Below, piece after piece: positions 14,987 to 27,866 of a DNA stretch of 64,000 nucleotides (the first letter of the stretch is position 1; every line of letters begins with the position of its first letter). A program made the translations under genes and the position numbers. The stretch comes from Suillus spraguei (lineage: Eukaryota; Basidiomycota; Agaricomycetes; Boletales; Suillaceae), in the NCBI GenBank assembly GCA_016800925.1, contig JABCPU010000154.1, positions 1 through 64,000 on the forward strand, given 5' to 3'. The notes under the pieces are model-generated. The model was not told where the DNA came from. It saw only the letters and a list, made by a program, of their open reading frames with translations, and did not search any database.

Positions 14987-17900
14987 TCAGAGGGCGTGTT
15001 GCTTCTTATAAGCATTCAGGATTCGAGCGGAGTTCTTCAAGTTCTTTTCTGGGAGCCATTCGTTATCTCCGATGGATATCCTTTCCACGAACAAGATACG
15101 TCGGCGATTGCCGGTTCCTTTGTGAGAAAGGATCGCTTCCATTCATATTCTTCTTCTTCTTCGATGATGTCAGGTGGTGGTTCGGGGAAGTTCGGGCCAT
15201 GTACGTCTGTTTCGCTATAGGATGATAAACAGAAGCGTGGAACGTGGGGATGGATTTCCACTGCGAGGGAGTTTGAGTGTGAACGTGATGGGAGATAAAA
15301 CATGATGATCGGGAAAGGTCCGTATCGTTTGGGCCAAGTTTCCTTGATGGGAGTTTGAGTCTAAGATTAGCGGCGATAGCCAAACCTTATCTCCGATCTT
15401 CCATGGGATGTACTTATCTCCTCGGGATCGTTCGGTCATTGTCTGCATTGCAATGTTTGACAGGCGATTGCTTCTTCTCTTATCTTCTGCAGAGATCGTA
15501 CTCGATCTTCTGCTGCGGGACGATGAATCAGGGAATAGGTGGGGAATAGCTCGTGGTTCATATCCCATCATCAAATAGAAGGGTGATGCATTCCTTGCAT
15601 CATGTTTTCGGTGGTTATGGACGAATTCGGCGATTGGTAGGTGTTCTACCCAATCTTCGGTGTTGCTAGGCAGTAGATGCGAAGATAGTTTCAAGTTCTT
15701 GATTAGCCTCTCAGTTTGGCCATCGGTCTGTGGGTGATAAGCCGTAGATGGAGCGATGACGTAGTCGAGAAGTCGGGCAAGTTCCTTTGAGAAGCGAGAT
15801 AGGAATTGCGGTCCTCGATCCGAGATGACTTTGTCATGGAGTCCAAATCGTCGGTAAACATGTTTTAAAAATAGCTTAGCAACCCTTCTGAAGTGATGGT
15901 TTTCAAACAAGGGATAATAATTACCCCCTTCGTAAGGCCATGGTCTACCACGACCATGATACTGTCAAAGCCTCCAGAGACGGGGAGGTCAGTGAAAGAT
16001 CAACGAGACCTGGGAGAACGGGCGAACAGCCGATGAGGGAATAGGTGTGAGCGGGGGTCGAACGGGATGAGTATCCGCTTTCATTTGCTGGCAAAGGGCG
16101 CAACCCTCAACGTATTTCGAATATAAGAGCCCATTGCAGGCCACCAGGTTTCTCGTTTCACGAGTTCTTCCGTTTTGAATCTACCGGGGTGACCCGCGGT
16201 AGGATGATCATGATACGTTTCAGGATATCGGAGCGATGCGCCGGTGGAATATAGGCGCGTTCTTAAAATAGAGGACGTTCTCCTCAATCTTCCAGTCAGA
16301 GAGTGCCGATTCATAGGGGGAAGGCACACGCCATCGAGGGCATCAGATGCTGTTTTGAAGACAGGGTCGTCGAGGGATCAGAGGAGATAAGACATCCTTC
16401 AGGTCTGTATCAATAAGACGAACGAATAGATGTCAGGGGAGAGGTCTGGTCTCATTATCGTCTTTGCCAGAGTCATAATCGGGCCGGCGGGATAGTGCAT
16501 CAGGTACTGCTAATTTAGTACCTGCAACGTGATGCAGTTCAATGTCGTAAATAGACAAAATCAATTGCCAACGTGCTTGGCGACGGGTGAGCTTCTGTGC
16601 ACTTCTAAAGTACAGAAGGTTCTTATGGTCGGTGAATACCAGGACGGGTGTGGGTTTCCTTCGAGATAATGACGCCATTCGTTCAATGCCCGGATCACGG
16701 CAAGGAGTTCCCGATCAAAGATCTGGTAATTGCGTTCTGCGGGGTTCAAAGACTGTGAGAGATATGCACAGGGTGATAAACACCATTCTCATCAGTCTGC
16801 AGAGAACTCCCCAGTTGCTACGAGCGAAGCGTCGGTAGCAATAGCGAATTGTCGGGAAGGATCAGGGTTACGAAGTACCGGTTGGGATGTGAAGCGTCGT
16901 TTCAGTTCTTCGAAGGTGTCCATACATTCGTTGACCATTCAAAGGCCTTATCTTTCTTTGTTAAATCGATAAGGGGTCTGGCATGTCAGAATAGTGGGAA
17001 ATGAACGTGCGGTAGAAGTTGCAAAACCGAGGAATGACCGAACATCTTTACAGATTTCGGGATTGGCCATTCGGAGATTCCCTTGGTCTTGGCGGTATCC
17101 ATAGCAACTTGTCCGGGGCGAATTATCATTCCGAGATATTCCACTTCTTCTGCATCGAAGGTGCATTTCTCCGGTTTCAAGAACAGGTGTTCTTTTCGTA
17201 TTTTCATCAAAACTCGTCTGTCCGTTCACGGTGTTCTGCCATAGTCGTAGAGAAAATCAGGATATCGTCCATGTAGATAACCATCCATCCTTCATTGATT
17301 TCTTGTTGAAAGGTGCGATTCATGTATGCTTGAAAAGTTGCTGGGGAATTGCAAAGGCCAAAGAACATGACGTTCGGTTCAAGAGGCCAATTCCGTGGTA
17401 AAAGCAGCTTTCCACCTATCATCAGGATGGATGCGAATGTTGTTATAACCGGACCGAATATCCATTTTCGTAAAGAACTGTGCGTTATGAAGACGTGCGA
17501 CAAGGGAAATAGGGAGTGGGAGGGTAGCGTTCTTGACTGTCCAATCATTGATGTAGCGATAATCTTGACAGGGAGCAAGTTCTCCACTCTTCTTTCCCAC
17601 AAAGAAGAAGCCACTGGCTTGAGGTGACTTCGATTCTGAGATGAACCTTTCGCAACGTTTTCATCGATAAACGTTTTGACGGCAGCGCGTTCTTTTTCCG
17701 ATAGCGGGTAGACCTTAGACGTGCGAGGGATAAAACCGGGTTTGGTGTCGATCCGATGATCGATACCAGGGCGTTCGGGGGGTAGTTTGTTCAATCCGTC
17801 TTTAGCAAAGACGTCTGCGAAGTCGTGCAAATAATCGGGACCAATTCTTCGAAGGATTTCTTTTTCTTTTCCTTCTCATCCGTGGCGAATTCCTGAGCTT

Positions 17901-19031
17901 TGTTACTATATTTCGGGGGGAAGGGAATTGTGGAGTGTGGAGGATTGTTCGAGTGAGAAGTTCCATCACGTGTCAAGGGTGTATCCATGGATACTTCTTC
18001 TATGATCCTCATGCTGACTCCATCGGTATCGTATTCCACAAGAAATTCTCCATCTCCTAGTTCATAAGAGGAAATTTCACGTACTTCTGGCGCATGCCAG
18101 ACGTCTTCATGGTATCGAATTGGTCATCATCCTCGTTGGGATCAACGAGGGCACGGGTTCTTCTTTATCGGGATTTCTTCATTGAAGCTGAAAGGGTTTT
18201 CGGGGGAACGAAGAACTTGGATAATTTCGGTACTTGGTGCTTCGCCTGGGAGTTCTTCTTCCGTTTTCCTCTTTCCTGTTTCTGTTCTTCTATTGGCCGT
18301 GCTCAATAGGTTCTTGTCCGACCCGATGCTCGGGTTCGGATTCATTCTTGCGCTTCTCTGCGCGGGGAATTGGTGATACTGCTCGTGGCATTGTACACGT
18401 GGAGTGGGTCTGTAGTACGTGGCATTCGTACTTCTGGTTCTGGGTCTTCAGGAACATCAATAGGAGAAGCGATGAAGGTTTCGGAAGACGGGAATGTTGC
18501 CATTGTATGGTGGTTGAAAGTCGGGGCAACCCGTTCTTCTTCGATCTTCGTCCATATCAATTTCGATTTCGTCTGATTTCTCTGTCCGTGGAAGGACAAG
18601 TGTTTCAGCAGCCCAATCTATAATTGGGTTCATTGCTCGTAACCATGGGATTCCAAGGAGGATTTGATCTCTTCTTCCTAGTTTGTGATGTTGAATTTTC
18701 CATACATGGTTCGGTCATCGATTTTGACCACTAGGAGGCAATAGTGCGTAATTGGTCCTCCTTTTATGAGGGTTCCATCTGCCGTTGTAACTCGAAATGG
18801 TTTTTGAGTTTTCGTCGTGTGATTTGATGGAGTTTCACAAACTCTTCTGAGATGAATGTTCCTGCTGCTCCTGAATCGATAACAGCGGTGGTGTCGACGG
18901 ATTTCAAGCGAGTACGCGAGTGGAGGGTGATAGGGACACGAAGTTCTTTTCTTTCACCTACAGCGCGTACAAGTCTTAGTAATACATTGGGAGAAACATA
19001 CGTCGAATCTTTGTTTCTCCAAGTCAAAAAT
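14987..19031 (-). pseudogene. Gypsy pol (copy 1): protease, RT, RNase H, integrase, chromodomain
   Basis: Protease motif VIDSGAAGTF lies near 18850-18880. RT has [31 protein letters not shown] and YMDDILIFS (17260-17600). RNase H has [13 protein letters not shown] and [13 protein letters not shown] (16490-16750). Integrase has the HHCC region near 16100-16220 and the catalytic part with [11 protein letters not shown] and [10 protein letters not shown] (15690-15860). The chromodomain with SWKGYPS lies near 15060-15140. Frame breaks occur in each domain, so the polyprotein cannot be made intact. The terminal stop is at 14987-14989. Confidence 0.85.
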
Positions 19032-19855
19032 CCTCAACAATCCGTCTCACGGTTTCTTCATCTTCTTCTTCTCCTTTGACTTCGGTTTGTCGGAGCGGGG
19101 TCTTCTTCTTTCTATCAGGACAGTTATGAATCGGTGTCCTGTCTTTCTGCATCCGAAGCATTGTCCTTTCTTCATGCATTCGGATTCTCCATATCGGAGA
19201 TTCGATCTACGACCATTGCGTTGGAATCACGGTTCGGAATATACCGTGCATTCCGTAGTTCTTCTTCTTCTGTTGTGGAGTATGACGTGTCCTCATGGCG
19301 TTAAGCCGATGATGGGCGTTGTCAATAGCAACGCATTGCAGCACAACATCTCTGAATATTTCGGAGACATCTCCTGTATTGAAAAGCTTTGTAAGGATAC
19401 CCCAATTAAGGCCATCTTGGAAGAACTGGATCTTCGTTGCGTTGTCGGTGATCTGAGCCTTGGCTGCAAGTGCCTCAAAGTCAGCGACGTAGGTGTGGAG
19501 ATCTCCAGTTCCTTGTTTGAGATCCCTAAGCTTGTGAGCGCGGTTCCTTTGGTATCCACTGGTTCGAATGCTTCTTTGAAGCTCTTCATAAATCTGCCAT
19601 CGTCCCATAACCAACTTTTTGTCCGAAGTGTCGGTAGATTGGGCGTGTTCAAGGAATTGTTCTTCCAAGATTGGCGTTCTTTTCAGTCATAAAGGATGTT
19701 ATGTAGATGATCTTCTGCTTGTCGGTGGTGTAAAGCTTTTCATTGATGTCAAAGTGCAAATTGCACGACTGGATAAACTCGCGAGAGTTATCACGATCTC
19801 CATCAAAACCAGTCGGTTGACCGATCTTGTACTCGAATTCTTTGGTTGACGACAT
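19024..19855 (-). pseudogene. Gypsy gag (copy 1)
   Basis: The start is ATG 19855 (MSSTKEFEYKIGQP). The capsid core carries DLKQGTGDLHTYVADFEALA and IQFFQDGLNWGILTKLFN. One or more frameshifts follow residue 60. A CCHC region lies near 19090-19170. The gag stop is the TGA in GATTTTTGA (plus-strand tcaaaaatc at 19024-19032), the same junction as in the other copies. Confidence 0.8.
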
Positions 19856-20052
19856 GGTTGATGATTCTTCTGATGAGTTATACTTTCTCGGTGCCTACAC
19901 GCGCTGTCTTGCTGTCCGTTAGGGCTTTTCTTCTGTCAGGGGGCTTCCTCTTGACAATCTGCTCAGCGTACGCGTATGCTATCTGCTGATCTAGCGATCA
20001 GGGTTCAGGGTCGAAGACTGGATAGTCGACGATCAAATGGACTTTAATCTTT

Positions 20053-20521
20053 TGTTACGAACTGGGGTGGCGTCACCAGCGACAGTGAAAAGACACAGAC
20101 GGTCTGCTGGGAGTTCTTACAATGCCAGATAAGGACAAGGTGAAAGTACAAGGAACGCGTTCCGAGTACGATCAAGGGTTCAGCCTCAAAGACAAGTCTA
20201 GAGGTATCCGCGAGAATAGAGACTAAGGCTAAGGAGTGCTTAGACTTAGAGACGATTCAAGATGACTTAGGTTGGAGCCTAAGCGAAGGAGATTCCAGGT
20301 AAAACCCAGTAAGATTAAAGTAGCGAATCTACTACAGTACACTGTGCTTAAATAGGCCAATATGTGCGCACAGACCAAGAGAGGCGTGAGAACGTAAGTG
20401 CGTATCCAAAGAGGAAGGCAACTATAGTACAGATGCGTTGAGCATGTGAGTCAGAGTCATGTTACGTAATATACAAGGTAAATAAGGTAGAAAATGAATA
20501 GGGGCACGTACGATTGTAACA
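20053..20521 (-). repeat. 5' LTR of Gypsy copy 1
   Basis: 469 bases, TGTTAC...TGTAACA, in the same orientation as the LTR at 12960. It directly abuts a Copia fragment at 20522. Confidence 0.92.
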
Positions 20522-21280
20522 GCGCCAGAGTCCACAATGGCGCCTCGGTGTTCAAGCGGTAAGTTGAGGTCCTTTGCCGCCGCCGCCATGTCTGATGTGA
20601 CAAAAGTGTATTCTTCCTTGGCCTCATTCTTAGAGGCAGCATTGGCGGCCTGCCTCTGGCTGTGTCCTCCCATTTCTTCTGGTTTGGGCCTTGGCCCTCC
20701 TTTCCTCCTCCTGGCCGCCAGCAATCTGTCTTGTAGTGGCCTTTCGGTCGCAGTTAAACAGGTGATATCCTGGTCAACTTTCCCTGTGTTCCCTGACCCT
20801 CTCCCTCTAATAGTGCCTGCCTTAGCAGTTAAAGCAGACCCCGCAGGCTTTCTAGAGGTGCATTTTTCTGTGAGGAGCCTATGCTCGTACTCTTCGGTTA
20901 TTATATTGATGAGTTCAAAAGGACTTAATGGCTTCATGGTGATCTTTGCTGCAGCATTGATTGACGACAGGAGTGGACGGTAAGATTTGGGGAGGGATGC
21001 TAAAATCATAGCATAGAAATCTTTTTCTCCAATGGTGGCACCCATACCTGCCAGAGACTCGTGAAGCCAAAGCAGCTCGCCAAAATGAGCCTTCACATTC
21101 CCATTCTCTTCGCATCTCGTCTCCTGTAATTGGTGTCGCAGGTCTATCTGTACCAGCTTGGTCTTTCCCTCATGAATATTGCAGATCTCAGCCCATATCT
21201 TAGCGGCCGATTCTAGTTTCTGTACCTGTAGGAGCAAGTGGTCGCTTATGGTGCTGAATACCTGCTGCTTTACTAGTGAG
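20522..21280 (-). pseudogene. Ty1/Copia gag-protease fragment
   Basis: The minus-strand frame carries the UBN2/copia-gag signature: LESAAKIWAEICNIHEGKTK, HFGELLWLHESLAGMGATIG, MILASLPKSYRPLLSSI, and a TEEYEHRLL segment. It then reads into the protease start IVDSGA, where it is cut at 20522 by the LTR of Gypsy copy 1. On its 5' side it stops abruptly at about 21280 against the hAT remnant. Only this part of the Copia element is present. Confidence 0.85.
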
Positions 21281-21497
21281 TCATTTTGAAACCCTTCTCT
21301 TCTCTCTCTGGCACGTCGGACTCCAACAGGATGGGTTCAAGCAATCATACTCAGACTTGTCCCTGGTTGAATCTGACCAAGATGAAGTGGTCATTCCATC
21401 AGCCACATCAGTGAGTTTTTTTTTTCTCCCAACATGTATTGTGCTAAAACAGATAGCAGGACAACATCTTTGATAACATGCCTGCCCTCGCTGTCTG
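21281..21497 (+). pseudogene. hAT transposase, internal piece left of the Gypsy insertion
   Basis: This short exon piece (DQDEVVIPSATS, then a short intron ending gatag near 21460, then QDNIFDNMPALAV) reads straight on into the sequence at 31432 when the Gypsy element and one copy of its ctgtc duplication are left out. The frame then runs on through a TGA to the recognisable hAT C-terminus. The part upstream of 21320 is less certain. Confidence 0.6.
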
Positions 21498-21966
21498 TTA
21501 CAGTTGTATGTGCCCCTATTCATTTTCCCTTGTTTCTTTACTTGTATATCATATCACATGACTCTGACTCATATGCTCAATGCATCTGTACTACACATGC
21601 CTTCCTTATTAGGATACGCAGTTACATTCTCACGGTTACTTGGTCTGTGCGCACATATTGGCCTATTTAAGCACAGTGTACTTGTAGTAGATTCCTACTT
21701 TAATCTTACTGGGTTTTACCTGGAATCTCCTTCGCTTAGGTCTCCAACCTAAGTCATCTTGAATCGTCTCTAAGTCTAAGCACTCCTTAGCCTTAGTCTC
21801 TATTCTCGCGATACCTCTTAGACTTGTCTTTGAGGCTGAACCCTTGATCGTACTCGGAACGCGTTCCTTGTACTTTCACCTTGTTCTCTTTTGAACATTG
21901 TAAGAACTCCCAGCAGACCGCTGTGTCTTTTCACTGTCGCTGGTGACGCCACCCCAGTTCGTAACA
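21498..21966 (+). repeat. 5' LTR of Gypsy copy 2
   Basis: 469 bases, TGTTACAGTTG...TTCGTAACA, matching the 3' LTR at 30957-31431. Confidence 0.94.
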
Positions 21967-22163
21967 AAAGATTAAAGTCCATTTGATCGTCGACTATCCA
22001 GTCTTCGACCCCGAACCCTGATCGCTAGATCAGCAGACTAGCGTACGTGTACGCTGAGCAGATTGTCAAGAGGAAGCCCCCTGACAGAAGAAAAGCCCTG
22101 ACGGACAGCAAGACAGCGCGTGTAGGCACCGAGAAAGTATAACTCACAGAAGAATCATCAACC

Positions 22164-22996
22164 ATGTCGACCAAAGAATTCGAATACAAGATCGGTCAAC
22201 CAATGGTTTTGATGGAGATCGCGATAACTCTCGCGAGTTTATCCATCGTGCAATTTGCACTTTGACATCAATGAAAAGCTTTACACTACCGACAAACAGG
22301 AGATCATCTACATAACATCCTTTATGACCGAAAGAAACGCCAAGTCTTGGAAAGAACAGTTCCTAGAACACGCCCAATCAACCGACACTTCTGGACAAAA
22401 AGTTGGTTATGGGACGATGGTAGATTTTATGAAGAGCTTCAAAGAAGCATTCGAACCAGTGGATACCAAAGGAACCGTGCTCACCAGACTCAGAGATCTC
22501 AAACAAGGAACTGGAGATCTCCACACCTATGTCGCTGACTTTGAGGCACTTGCAGCCAAGGCTCAGATCACCGACAATGCAACGAAGATTCAGTTCTTCC
22601 AAGACGGCCTTAATTGGGGTATCCTTACAAAGCTTTTCAATACAGGAGATGTCTCCGAAATATTCAGAGAAGTTGTGTTGCAATGTGTTGCTATTGACAA
22701 CGCCCATTATCGGCTTCAAGCCATGAGGACCGTCATGTTCCACAACAGAAGAAGAAAAATTACGGGAATGCACGGTATATTCCGAACCGTGATTCCAACG
22801 CAATGGTCGTAGATCAATCTCCGACATGGAAAGATCCGAATGCATGAAGAAAGGGCAATGCTTCGGATGCAAGAAGACAGGACACCGTATCCATAATTGC
22901 CCTGACAGAAAGAAGAAAACCCCGCTCCGACAAACTGAAGTCAAAGGGGAAGAAGAAGATGAAGAAACAGTGAGACGAATTGTCCAGGATTTTTGA
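22164..22996 (+). pseudogene. Gypsy gag (copy 2)
   Basis: ATG 22164 gives MSTKEFEYKIGQP. A small frame break near 22200 precedes the long capsid frame beginning around 22255 (FDINEKLYTTDKQEIIYITS) with DLKQGTGDLHTYVADFEALA. A further frame change near 22730 precedes the zinc knuckle CFGCKKTGHRIHNC (about 22859-22900). The gag stop is the TGA of GATTTTTGA (22988-22996). It is the capsid and nucleocapsid precursor and is inactive as written. Confidence 0.82.
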
Positions 22997-25900
22997 TTTG
23001 GAGGAACAAAGACTCGACGTATGTTTCTCCCAATGTAATACTAAGACTTGTACGCGCTGTAGGTGAAAGAAAAGAACTTCGTGTCCCCATCACTCTTCAC
23101 TCGCGTACTCGCTAAAATCCGTCGACACCACCGCTGTTATCAATTCAGGAGCAGCAGGAACATTCATCTCTGAGGAGTTTGTGAAACTCCATCAAATCAC
23201 ACGACGAAAACTCAAAACACCGTTTCGAGTTACAACAGCAGATGGAACCCTCATAAAAGGAGGACCAATCATGCATTACTGCCTTCTAGTGGTCAAGATT
23301 GACGAACGAACCATGTACGGGAAATTCAATATTACCAAACTAGGAAGAAGAGATCAGATCCTTCTTGGAATTCCATGGTTACGGGCAATGAACCCAATTA
23401 TAGATTGGGCTGCTGAAACACTTGTTCTCTTGCGGACGGAGAAATCAGACGAAATTGAGATTGACCTGGATATGGATCGGAAGAAGAATGGGTTGCCCCG
23501 ACTCTTCAATCATCATACCAAATGGCAACATTCCCGTCTTCCGAAACCTTTCATCGAGTCTCCCATTAATGTCCCAAAAGACCCAGAACCAGAAGTACGA
23601 ATGCCACATACTATAGACCCCGCTCCACGCGTTCAGTTGCCAAGGCCAGTATCACCGATTCCCCACGCGGAAAAGCGCAAGAACGAATCTGAACCCGAAC
23701 ATCGGGTCGGACAAGAACCTATTGAGCAACGGCCAATAAACGAACAGAAACATGGAAAGAGAAAAACAGAAGAAGAACTCCCAGGGCGAAGCACCAATGT
23801 ACCGAAACTATCCAAGTTCTTTGTTCCTCCAAAAACTCTTTCAGCTTCAATAGAAGAAATCCCCGATAAAGAAGAACCCATGCCCTCGTTAATCCCAACT
23901 GAGGATGATGACCAATTCAATACCATGAACGACGTCTGGCATGCACCAGAAGTACATGAGATTTCCTCTTATGAACTAGGAGATGGCGAATTTCTCGTGG
24001 AATACGATACTGATGGAGTTAGTATGAGAATCATTGAAGAAGTTTCTATGGATACACCTCTTACACGAGATGGAACTTCCAAGCTCGAGCAACTTCCCAA
24101 CTACTCCACAATTCCCCCTCCTAAATACAGCAACAAGGCTCAGGAATTCGCTATGGATGAGAAGGAGAAGAAAAAGAAATCCTTCAAAGAATTGGTTCCG
24201 GACTACTTGCATGATTTTGCAGATGTCTTTGCTAAAGACGGACTGAACAAACTACCCCCCGAGCGCCCTGGTATCGATCATCGGATTGACACCAAACCCG
24301 GTTTTATCCCTCGTACGTCTAAGGTTTACCCGCTATCGGAAAAAGAACACGCTGCCGTTAAAACGTTTATCGATGAAAATGTCGCAAAAGGATTCATCTC
24401 AGAATCGAAGTCACCTCAAGCCAGTGGCTTCTTCTTTGTGGGAAAGAAAAGTGGAGAACTGCGTCCCTGTCAAGATTACCGCTACATCAATGATTGGACA
24501 GTCAAGAACGCATACCCACTTCCACTTCCCATCTCCCTCGTTGCACGACTTCACAACGCACAGTTCTTTACAAAATGGATATTCGGTCTGGTTATAACAA
24601 TATTCGCATTCATCCTGATGATAGGTGGAAAGCTGCTTTTACTACAGAATTTGGCCTCTTTGAACCGAACGTCATGTTCTTTGGCCTCTGTAATTCCCCA
24701 GCAACTTTTCAAGCATACATGAATCACACCTTCCAACAAGAAATCAACGAAGGATGGATGGTTATCTACATGGACGATATCCTGATTTTCTCTACAACAA
24801 TGGCAGAACACCGCGAAAGGACTAGACGAGTTTTGATGAAAATATGAAAAGAACATCTGTTCCTGAAACCGGAGAAATGCACGTTTGATGCAGAAGAAGT
24901 GGAATACCTCGGAATGATAATTTGCCCCGGACAAGTTGCAATGGACACCGCCAAGACTAAAGGAATCTCCGAATGGCCAGTTCCGAAATCTGTAAAAGAT
25001 GTTCGGTCATTCCTCGGTTTTTGCAACTTCTACCGCACGTTCATTTCCCACTATTCTGACATCGCTCGACCCCTTATCGATTTAACAAAGAAAGATAAGG
25101 CCTTTGAATGGTCAACCGAATGTATGGACACCTTTGAAGAACTGAAACGACGCTTCACATCCCAACCGGTACTCCGTAACCCTGATCCTTCCCGACAATT
25201 TGCTATTGCTACCGACGCTTCGCTCGTAGCAACTGGTGGAGTTCTATTACAGACTGATGAGAATGGTGTTTATCACCCATGCGCATATCTCCCACAGTCC
25301 TTAAACCCCACAGAACGAAACTATCAGATCTTTGATCGGGAACTCCTTGCCGTGATCTGGGCACTGAACGAATGGCGTCATTATCTCGAAGGAAACCCAC
25401 ATCCCGTCCTGGTATTCACCGACCACAAGAACCTTCTGTACTTTAGAAGTGCACAGAAGCTTACCCGTCGCCAAGCACGTTGGCAATTGATTTTGTCTAT
25501 CTATGACATTGAACTGCATCACGTTGCAGGTACTAAATTAGCGGTACCTGATGCACTATCCCGCAGGCCTGATTATGATTCTGGCAAAGACGATAACAAC
25601 GACCAGACTCTCCTCCCTGACGCTCTATTCGTTCGTCTTATTGACACCGACTTGAAGGATGTGCTGTCATCCTCTGACCCCCTCGACGACCCCGTCTTCA
25701 AAACGGCGTCTGATGCCCTTGATGGCGTGTGCCTTCCCCCTATGAAATCGGCACTCTCTGACTGGAAAATTGAGGAGAACGTCCTCTATTTTAAGAATCG
25801 CGCCTATATTCCACCGGCGCTTCACTCCGATATCTTGAAGAGATATCATGATCATCCTACTGCGGGTCATCCCGGTAGATTCAAAACTGAAGAACTCGTG

Positions 25901-27866
25901 AAACGGGAAGCCTGGTGGCCGGCTATGGGCTCTTATATTCGGAAATACGTTGAGGGTTGCTGTCATATACCATACTTCTAATCTCAGATCCGATCATATC
26001 CGTCCAGATCCGATCGTTTCCATATCCGTCCGGTCCACAGATCCTGTCCGGACCACCCATCCGAATGTACTCACTTCTCGCACCTTAACTCCCTGGTGAA
26101 CATCTGCGTCTATCTCCTTTCGTCATTTCTCCTACTACCGGTACTCCGGCTGTTTATATTTCCGTCCTGTGTTACTGATCCGTTTCCTGTGTTCATTTCC
26201 GATTCATGCTTACTGATCCGCTGTGCAATAACTAATAGACTTCCGTTACACTTCGTACATAGCCCTCGGTCCCGGACTTGCTGATTATCCGTCTTAGATA
26301 CTTACTGTATATAAACCACTTGTAGATCTCCGTAGAACCTTAGTTCGAATATCATCTTAGATTCTGCTCATTCTGCCTCCTCCGGACTTAAAGTCACTCT
26401 CCGCTTTAAGTCACCTTCCGAGACTTAGGATTGACTCCTATAGTCCATACCTCCGACTCTATCTTCGGATAGTCCATCTCCGTTAGTTTCTAGTTAGGAA
26501 CTCGTTCCGAAACTAGCCTTAATCTCTTTCCTCTCCTTACGTTCCGAATTACCTTCGGACGTATTACATCCGACACCTTCGGACACCCGGATCCGTCACG
26601 CAACCCCTTCCGGGTCTTCGGACGAATAACTCCTCCCTGAAATAAAGGGCATTACTCGAGAAAGGGGCACAGTGTACGAACTGAGGCCAAAGCCCTTCGG
26701 ATCTCTCTACCCTTGAGTACAGTCTTAACAGTTGCGCCCTTTGTCAGCAAATGAAAGCGGATACCCATCCTGTTCGACCCCCGCTCACGCCTATTCCCTC
26801 GTCGGCAGTTCGCCTGTTTTCTCAGGTCTCTGTCGATCTTATTACTGACCTCCCTGTCTCTGGAGGCTTTGACAGTATCATGGTCGTGGTAGACCATGGC
26901 CTTATGAAGGGGGTAATTATTATCCCTTGTCTGAAAACCATAACTTCCGAAGGCGTTGCTAAGCTATTTTTGAAACATGTCTACCGACGATTTGGACTCC
27001 ATGACAAAGTTATCTCGGATCGAGGACCGCAATTCCTATCCCGCTTCTCAAAGGAACTTGCCCGACTTCTTGACTACGTCATCGCTCCATCTACGGCTTA
27101 TCATCCACAAACTGATGGTCAAACTGAAAGGCTAAATCAAGAACTTGAAACATACCTTCGAATCTATTGTCGTAACAACCCTGAAGATTGGGTAGAACAC
27201 CTACCAATCGCTGAATTCGTCCATAATCACTGAAAACACGATGCAAGGAACGCATCACCCTTCTATTTGATGATGGGATACGAACCACGCGCTATTCCCC
27301 ATCTTATCCCTGAATCATCCGTACCCACAGCAGAAGATCGAGTACGATCTCTGCAGAAGATAAGAGAAGAAGCAATCGCCTGCCACAACATTGCAATGCA
27401 AACGATGGCTGAACGATCCCGAGGAGATAAGTACATCCCATGGAAGATCGGAGATAAGGTTTGGCTATCTGCCGCTAATCTTAGACTCAAACTTCCATCA
27501 AGGAAACTTGCGCCGAAGCGATACGGACCTTTCCCGATCATCGATGTTTTATCCCCCATCACGTTCACACTCAAACTCCCTCCACAATGGAAGATCCATC
27601 CCACGTTCCACGCTTCTGTCCTATCGTCCTATAGCGAAACGGACGTGCACGGCCCGAACTTCCCCGAACCACCACCTGACATCATCGAAGAAGAAGAAGA
27701 ATATGAAGTAGAAGCAATCCTTTCCCATAAAGGAACCGGCACTCGCCGACGTTATCTTGTTTCCTGGAAAGGATATTCATCGGGAGATAACGAGTGGCTC
27801 CCAGAAAAGAACCTGAAGAACTCCGCTCGAATCTTGAATGCTTATAAGAAGCAACACGCCCTTTGA
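22991..27866 (+). pseudogene. Gypsy pol (copy 2): protease, RT, RNase H, integrase, chromodomain
   Basis: The pol frame follows gag in the -1 frame. The protease active site reads INSGAAGTF, with Asn (AAT 23142-23144) where the other copies have Asp. RT has [14 protein letters not shown] and YMDDILIFS (about 24766), with a one-base loss near 24574 in the FTKMDIR motif and a TGA at 24845-24847. RNase H spans about 25200-25560 ([25 protein letters not shown]). The integrase HHCC region is split after VEGC by a solo LTR and resumes at 26731 with ALCQQMKAD. The catalytic part has [11 protein letters not shown] and [15 protein letters not shown], with a TGA at 27231-27233. The chromodomain (YEVEAILSHKG, SWKGYSSGDNEWLPEKN) ends at the stop 27864-27866. 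Confidence 0.9.
25961..26730 (+). repeat. solo LTR of a second family (LTR-B), inserted in integrase
   Basis: 770 bases, TGTCATATACC...CTTAACA, flanked by the duplication gttgc (25956-25960 and 26731-26735). Removing it and one gttgc restores the integrase reading VEGC-ALCQQ. It is rich in TCCG-type repeats. No internal coding is present, so it is a solo LTR. Confidence 0.9.

Larger units (their letters stand above)
12960..20521 (-). mobile_element. Ty3/Gypsy chromodomain retrotransposon, minus strand (copy 1)
   Basis: The order on the minus strand is 5' LTR (20053-20521), gag, protease, reverse transcriptase, RNase H, integrase with chromodomain, an extra ORF3, a purine tract (AAAGGGGGTAA next to 13433) and 3' LTR (12960-13432). 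The domain order protease-RT-RNaseH-integrase plus chromodomain defines a chromovirus. Several frameshifts break gag and pol, so it is not autonomous. The two LTRs differ at several percent of sites. The flanks do not form a target duplication (gctgc on the left, gcgcc on the right), and they belong to two unrelated retroelements. Confidence 0.92.
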
